Below the pieces are notes generated by a model, which saw only the letters and a program-made list of their open reading frames with translations, did no database searches and was not told the DNA's origin. Shown piece by piece: positions 13,646 through 16,400 of a stretch of DNA of 16,400 nt (position 1 is the first letter of the stretch; every line of letters starts with the position of its first letter). The DNA lies in contig JAEDCX010000057.1 in the NCBI GenBank assembly GCA_016293925.1, positions 1 to 16,400 of the forward strand. Reading direction: 5' to 3'. The position numbers and the translations under genes are program-made. The stretch comes from Lachnospiraceae bacterium. Its GTDB lineage: Bacteria; Bacillota; Clostridia; Lachnospirales; Lachnospiraceae.

Positions 13646-14329
13646 ATGAAGAAAGCAATCTTAGCAACAAAAGTCGGAATGACGCAGATCTTCAATGAGT
13701 CCGGTGAACTGATTCCTGTAACCGTTCTTCAGGCAGGTCCCTGTGTTGTAACACAGATCAAGACAGTTGAGAACGATGGATACGAAGCAGTACAGGTTGG
13801 ATTTGCAGACTGCAAAGAGAAGATCGTGAACAAAGACAAGACAGGCAAGAAAGAAGTGATTCACAGACATGCAGCTACCAAGGCTGAGCAGGGACACTTC
13901 AAAAAAGCAGGCGTTACAACAAAGAAGTTCGTGAGAGAATTCAAGTTTGAGAATGCTGCAGAGTATCAGCTGGCACAGGAAATCAAAGCTGACATCTTCG
14001 CGGTTGGCGATAAAGTAGATGCATCCGCTATCACCAAAGGAAAAGGATTCCAGGGCGCAATCAAGAGACTGGGTCAGTCCAGAGGACCTATGAAGCATGG
14101 TTCCAAGTTCCATCGTCATCAGGGTTCCAACGGTGCTTGTTCTTCACCGAGCCGTGTATTCAAGGGAAAAGGAATGCCGGGTCATATGGGAAGCAAGAAG
14201 GTTACCATCCAGAATCTGGAAGTGGTAAGAGTTGATGCAGATAAGAATTTGCTCTTAATCAAAGGTGCTGTACCAGGACCTAAAAAAGCCTTAGTAACCA
14301 TCAAAGAAACAACAAAGGTTGAGGCATAA
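13646..14329 (+). CDS. rplC: 50S ribosomal protein L3
   Basis: L3 (227 aa) is an early-assembly large-subunit protein with a globular domain and a long loop reaching towards the peptidyl transferase centre. The signatures ILATKVGMTQIF at the N-terminus and SRGPMKHGSKFHRHQGSNGACSSPSRVFKGKGMPGHMG around 150-190 are unmistakable. The protein is somewhat longer than the E. coli one (209 aa), as usual in Clostridia. GGAGG at 13631-13635 is 10 nt before the ATG. It lies second in the operon. Confidence 0.97.
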   Translation: MKKAILATKVGMTQIFNESGELIPVTVLQAGPCVVTQIKTVENDGYEAVQVGFADCKEKIVNKDKTGKKEVIHRHAATKAEQGHFKKAGVTTKKFVREFKFENAAEYQLAQEIKADIFAVGDKVDASAITKGKGFQGAIKRLGQSRGPMKHGSKFHRHQGSNGACSSPSRVFKGKGMPGHMGSKKVTIQNLEVVRVDADKNLLLIKGAVPGPKKALVTIKETTKVEA

Positions 14330-14346
14330 GAAAGGAGGACCCACAG

Positions 14347-14967
14347 ATGAAAGTATCTGTTTATAATATGGAAGGCAAAGAAGTTGAGAAGATCGACTTA
14401 AGCGATGCTGTATTCGGTGTTGAAGTGAACGAGCATCTTGTACATCTCGCAGTTGTTCAGCAGCTTGCCAATAATCGTCAGGGAACGCAGAAAGCAAAGA
14501 CACGTTCTGAAGTATCCGGTGGCGGAAGAAAGCCTTGGAGACAGAAAGGAACAGGTCATGCAAGACAGGGTTCCACGAGATCTCCTCAGTGGACAGGCGG
14601 CGGTATGGTATTCGCTCCGGTTCCGAGAGATTACTCTTTCAAGATGAATAAGAAAGAGAAGAGAGCAGCACTCAAGTCTGCACTCACCAACAAAGTAAAT
14701 GATCAGAAGCTGGTAGTTCTTGACGAACTGAAATTCGACGAGATCAAGACAAAGAATTTCCAGAAGGTTCTTGACAACCTGAAGATTGAAAACAAAGTGC
14801 TTGTAGTAATCAACGAGAACGATCAGAATGTTGTATTATCTGCAAGAAATATCCAGAACGTGCAGACAGCGCTTCCCGGCACAATCAATGTATATGACAT
14901 TATGAAAGCCGGTACATTAATCCTGACCAAGGACGCTGTTAAGACTATCGAGGAGGTATACGCATAA
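14347..14967 (+). CDS. rplD: 50S ribosomal protein L4
   Basis: L4 (206 aa) lines the nascent peptide tunnel. Visible signatures are HLAVVQQLANNRQGTQKAKTRSEVSGGGRKPWRQKGTGHARQGSTRSPQWTGGG (the conserved extended loop) and SFKMNKKEKRAALKSALT. AAGGAGG lies 9 nt before the ATG at 14347. In E. coli L4 also binds the S10 leader to repress the operon; the leader found here makes the same role possible but untested. The stop TAA shares its last A with the rplW ATG (TAATG), so the two are coupled. Confidence 0.97.
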   Translation: MKVSVYNMEGKEVEKIDLSDAVFGVEVNEHLVHLAVVQQLANNRQGTQKAKTRSEVSGGGRKPWRQKGTGHARQGSTRSPQWTGGGMVFAPVPRDYSFKMNKKEKRAALKSALTNKVNDQKLVVLDELKFDEIKTKNFQKVLDNLKIENKVLVVINENDQNVVLSARNIQNVQTALPGTINVYDIMKAGTLILTKDAVKTIEEVYA

Positions 14968-15266
14968 TGGCAGACATTAAATATTATGACGTAATCCTTA
15001 AACCAGTGATTACAGAGAAGAGCATGGCCGGCATGGGCGAGAAGAAGTATACTTTTCTGGTTCATACAGAGGCAAATAAATCTCAGATCAAAGAAGCTGT
15101 AGAGAAGATGTTCCCGGGTACCAAGGTAATCGGTGTAAACACAATGAACAGCGACGGCAAGAATAAGAGACGCGGTATGGTAACCGGTAAGACAGCGAAG
15201 ACCAAAAAGGCAGTTGTTCAGTTATCACAGGACAGCAAAGACATCGAGGTATTTGCTGGTCTCTAA
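14967..15266 (+). CDS. rplW: 50S ribosomal protein L23
   Basis: L23 (99 aa) sits at the tunnel exit and is the docking site of trigger factor and SRP. YYDVILKPVITEKSM and KYTFLVHTEANKSQIKEAVEKMFPGTKVIGVNTMNSDGKNKRRG are the family signatures. The ATG overlaps the rplD stop by one base; AGGAGG at 14951-14956 inside rplD is its ribosome site. Size is typical. Confidence 0.97.
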   Translation: MADIKYYDVILKPVITEKSMAGMGEKKYTFLVHTEANKSQIKEAVEKMFPGTKVIGVNTMNSDGKNKRRGMVTGKTAKTKKAVVQLSQDSKDIEVFAGL

Positions 15267-15272
15267 TCCACG

Positions 15273-15333
15273 GCAGACATTCTGCTGACTAGGCACAGTA
15301 AAGTGCGATAATAAACTTTAGGCAATACGCCTA
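15273..15333 (+). other. Run of small RNA hairpins between rplW and rplB
   Basis: The 86-nt gap contains GCAGA-CAT-TCTGC (15273-15285), TAAAGT with ACTTTA on either side of a 10-nt loop (about 15299-15320), and TAGGC-AATAC-GCCTA (15319-15333). A second TAGGC at 15290-15294 could compete for the same GCCTA. None has a T-run. The last hairpin ends 7 nt before the rplB Shine-Dalgarno sequence, so it could influence rplB translation. Confidence 0.5.
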
Positions 15334-15352
15334 CTTGAAAGGAGAAATAACA

Positions 15353-16198
15353 ATGGGAATTAAGAAATATAACCCATATACACCTTCCAGAAGAAATATG
15401 ACTGGATCTGATTTCTCTGAGATCACCAAGAAAGCTCCTGAGAAGAAGCTTTGCGAGTCTCTGAAGAAAACAGCAGGTCGTAACAATCAGGGTAAAATTA
15501 CAGTAAGACACATCGGCGGCGGTTCCAGAAGACAGTACAGACTGGTTGATTTCAAGAGAAACAGCAAGGATGGAATCCCTGCAAAGGTTATCGGTATCGA
15601 GTACGATCCGAACAGAACAGCAAATATCGCTTTGATCTGCTATGCAGATGGTACGAAATCATATATTCTCGCTCCGGAGGGATTAACAGACGGAATGACA
15701 GTTATGAGCGGTCCTGAGGCGGAAGTAAGAGTTGGAAACTGCCTGCCTTTATCCGAGATTCCTGTAGGTTCCCTGATCCACAATGTTGAGTTGTATCCGG
15801 GCAAGGGCGGTCAGCTGGTTCGTTCCGCTGGAAACAGCGCGCAGTTGATGGCGAAGGAAGGTAAATACGCTACATTGAGACTTCCTTCCGGTGAGATGAG
15901 AATGGTTCCGATTATCTGCAGAGCATCTATCGGCGTGATCGGAAACGGTGATCATAACCTGGTTAAGATCGGTAAAGCCGGTCGGAAACGTAACATGGGT
16001 ATCAGACCTACTGTCCGTGGTTCCGTAATGAACCCGAATGACCATCCGCACGGTGGTGGTGAAGGTAAGACCGGTATCGGTCGTTCCGGCCCGTGTACGC
16101 CTTGGGGCAAACCTGCTCTCGGCTTAAAGACTCGTAAGAAGAAAAAAGCTTCTAACAAGTTGATCGTAAGAAGAAGAGATGGAAAGGCAATCAAATAA
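15353..16198 (+). CDS. rplB: 50S ribosomal protein L2
   Basis: L2 (281 aa) is a core large-subunit protein needed for subunit joining and near the peptidyl transferase centre. Signatures are MGIKKYNPYTPSRRNMTGSDF at the start, IGGGSRRQYRLVDFKRN, VRGSVMNPNDHPHGGGEGKTGIGR (holding the conserved functional histidine region) and the basic end KKKKASNKLIVRRRDGKAIK. The start is ATG 15353, 8 nt after GGAG at 15341-15344; an in-frame TTG at 15335 lies before this site. Length is normal (275-281 aa). Confidence 0.97.
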   Translation: MGIKKYNPYTPSRRNMTGSDFSEITKKAPEKKLCESLKKTAGRNNQGKITVRHIGGGSRRQYRLVDFKRNSKDGIPAKVIGIEYDPNRTANIALICYADGTKSYILAPEGLTDGMTVMSGPEAEVRVGNCLPLSEIPVGSLIHNVELYPGKGGQLVRSAGNSAQLMAKEGKYATLRLPSGEMRMVPIICRASIGVIGNGDHNLVKIGKAGRKRNMGIRPTVRGSVMNPNDHPHGGGEGKTGIGRSGPCTPWGKPALGLKTRKKKKASNKLIVRRRDGKAIK

Positions 16199-16215
16199 TC
16201 AGGAGGAATCATTCA

Positions 16216-16400
16216 ATGGCTAGATCACTTAAAAAAGGACCATTTGCAGATGCGAGCTTACTGAAAAAAGTTGACGCAATGAATGCTGCAGGCAATAAAC
16301 AAGTAATCAAAACTTGGTCTCGTCGTTCCACTATTTTCCCTTCCTTCGTTGGACACACAATTGCTGTTCATGACGGAAGAAAGCATGTTCCGGTATATGT
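16216..16400 (+). CDS. rpsS: 30S ribosomal protein S19, N-terminal part (3' truncated by window edge)
   Basis: The frame from ATG 16216 runs to the window edge and gives 61 residues beginning MARSLKKGPFADASLLKKV, then IKTWSRRSTIFPSFVGHTIAVHDGRKHVPVYV. This is S19, a head protein of the small subunit, of which about two thirds is visible (the family is about 92 aa). AGGAGGA at 16201-16207 is 8-9 nt before the start. Its place after rplB is the normal S10 operon order. Confidence 0.96.
   Translation, partial: MARSLKKGPFADASLLKKVDAMNAAGNKQVIKTWSRRSTIFPSFVGHTIAVHDGRKHVPVY

Noticed and set aside
1..16400. Search for CRISPR repeats, insertion-sequence ends, tRNA, rRNA, phage genes or toxin-antitoxin pairs
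   Set aside because: No regularly spaced repeats, transposase motifs or cloverleaf-like segments were seen. Intergenic regions are short and explained by promoters, leaders and terminators.

Overview
The window looks like a chromosomal segment of a low-to-mid GC Firmicute of class Clostridia, most likely a Lachnospiraceae member. The reasons are strong AGGAGG-type ribosome binding sites, TTGnnn/TATAAT-type promoters with T-rich spacers, a class II aldolase, the S10 ribosomal operon order, and protein sequences of that type. I see no phage, insertion sequence, CRISPR array, tRNA or rRNA. Most of the window is core or housekeeping genome. I did not find a convincing new multi-gene system; the most interesting material is regulatory.

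Layout. (1) 1-1046, + strand: the end of trpB and a complete trpA, overlapping by 8 nt, the last steps of tryptophan synthesis. (2) 1094-2176, +: a monocistronic class II fructose-bisphosphate aldolase with its own promoter and a textbook terminator. (3) 2275-3331, -: a secreted lipoprotein with beta-helix-like repeats and its own promoter. (4) 3455-5725, +: a cysteine-containing FAD-dependent dehydrogenase and an SseB-like protein, followed by a 13-bp perfect hairpin. (5) 5822-7586, -: a LysR-type regulator whose end overlaps a SAM-dependent (RNA) methyltransferase. (6) 7587-10254, +: divergent from the LysR gene lie a PutP-type sodium/proline symporter, a terminator, and an EamA/DMT exporter. 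The lysR-putP intergenic region carries two nearly identical 17-bp palindromes, one beside each promoter. (7) 10279-12896, -: a two-gene cell-surface acylation cassette (MBOAT acyltransferase and membrane-anchored SGNH-like protein). (8) 12909-16400, +: the start of the S10 ribosomal protein operon (rpsJ, rplC, rplD, rplW, rplB, rpsS), preceded by a strong promoter and a roughly 285-nt leader that can fold into a long-range stem.

How the parts work together. The LysR protein probably controls putP and itself through the two palindromes. putP and the EamA gene are separated by a terminator that a second promoter appears to bypass. The MBOAT and SGNH proteins probably act as a pair, the first moving an acyl group across the membrane and the second placing it on an extracellular glycan. 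The S10 leader is a candidate for autogenous control, by analogy with L4 control in enterobacteria, although the fold here must be tested independently.
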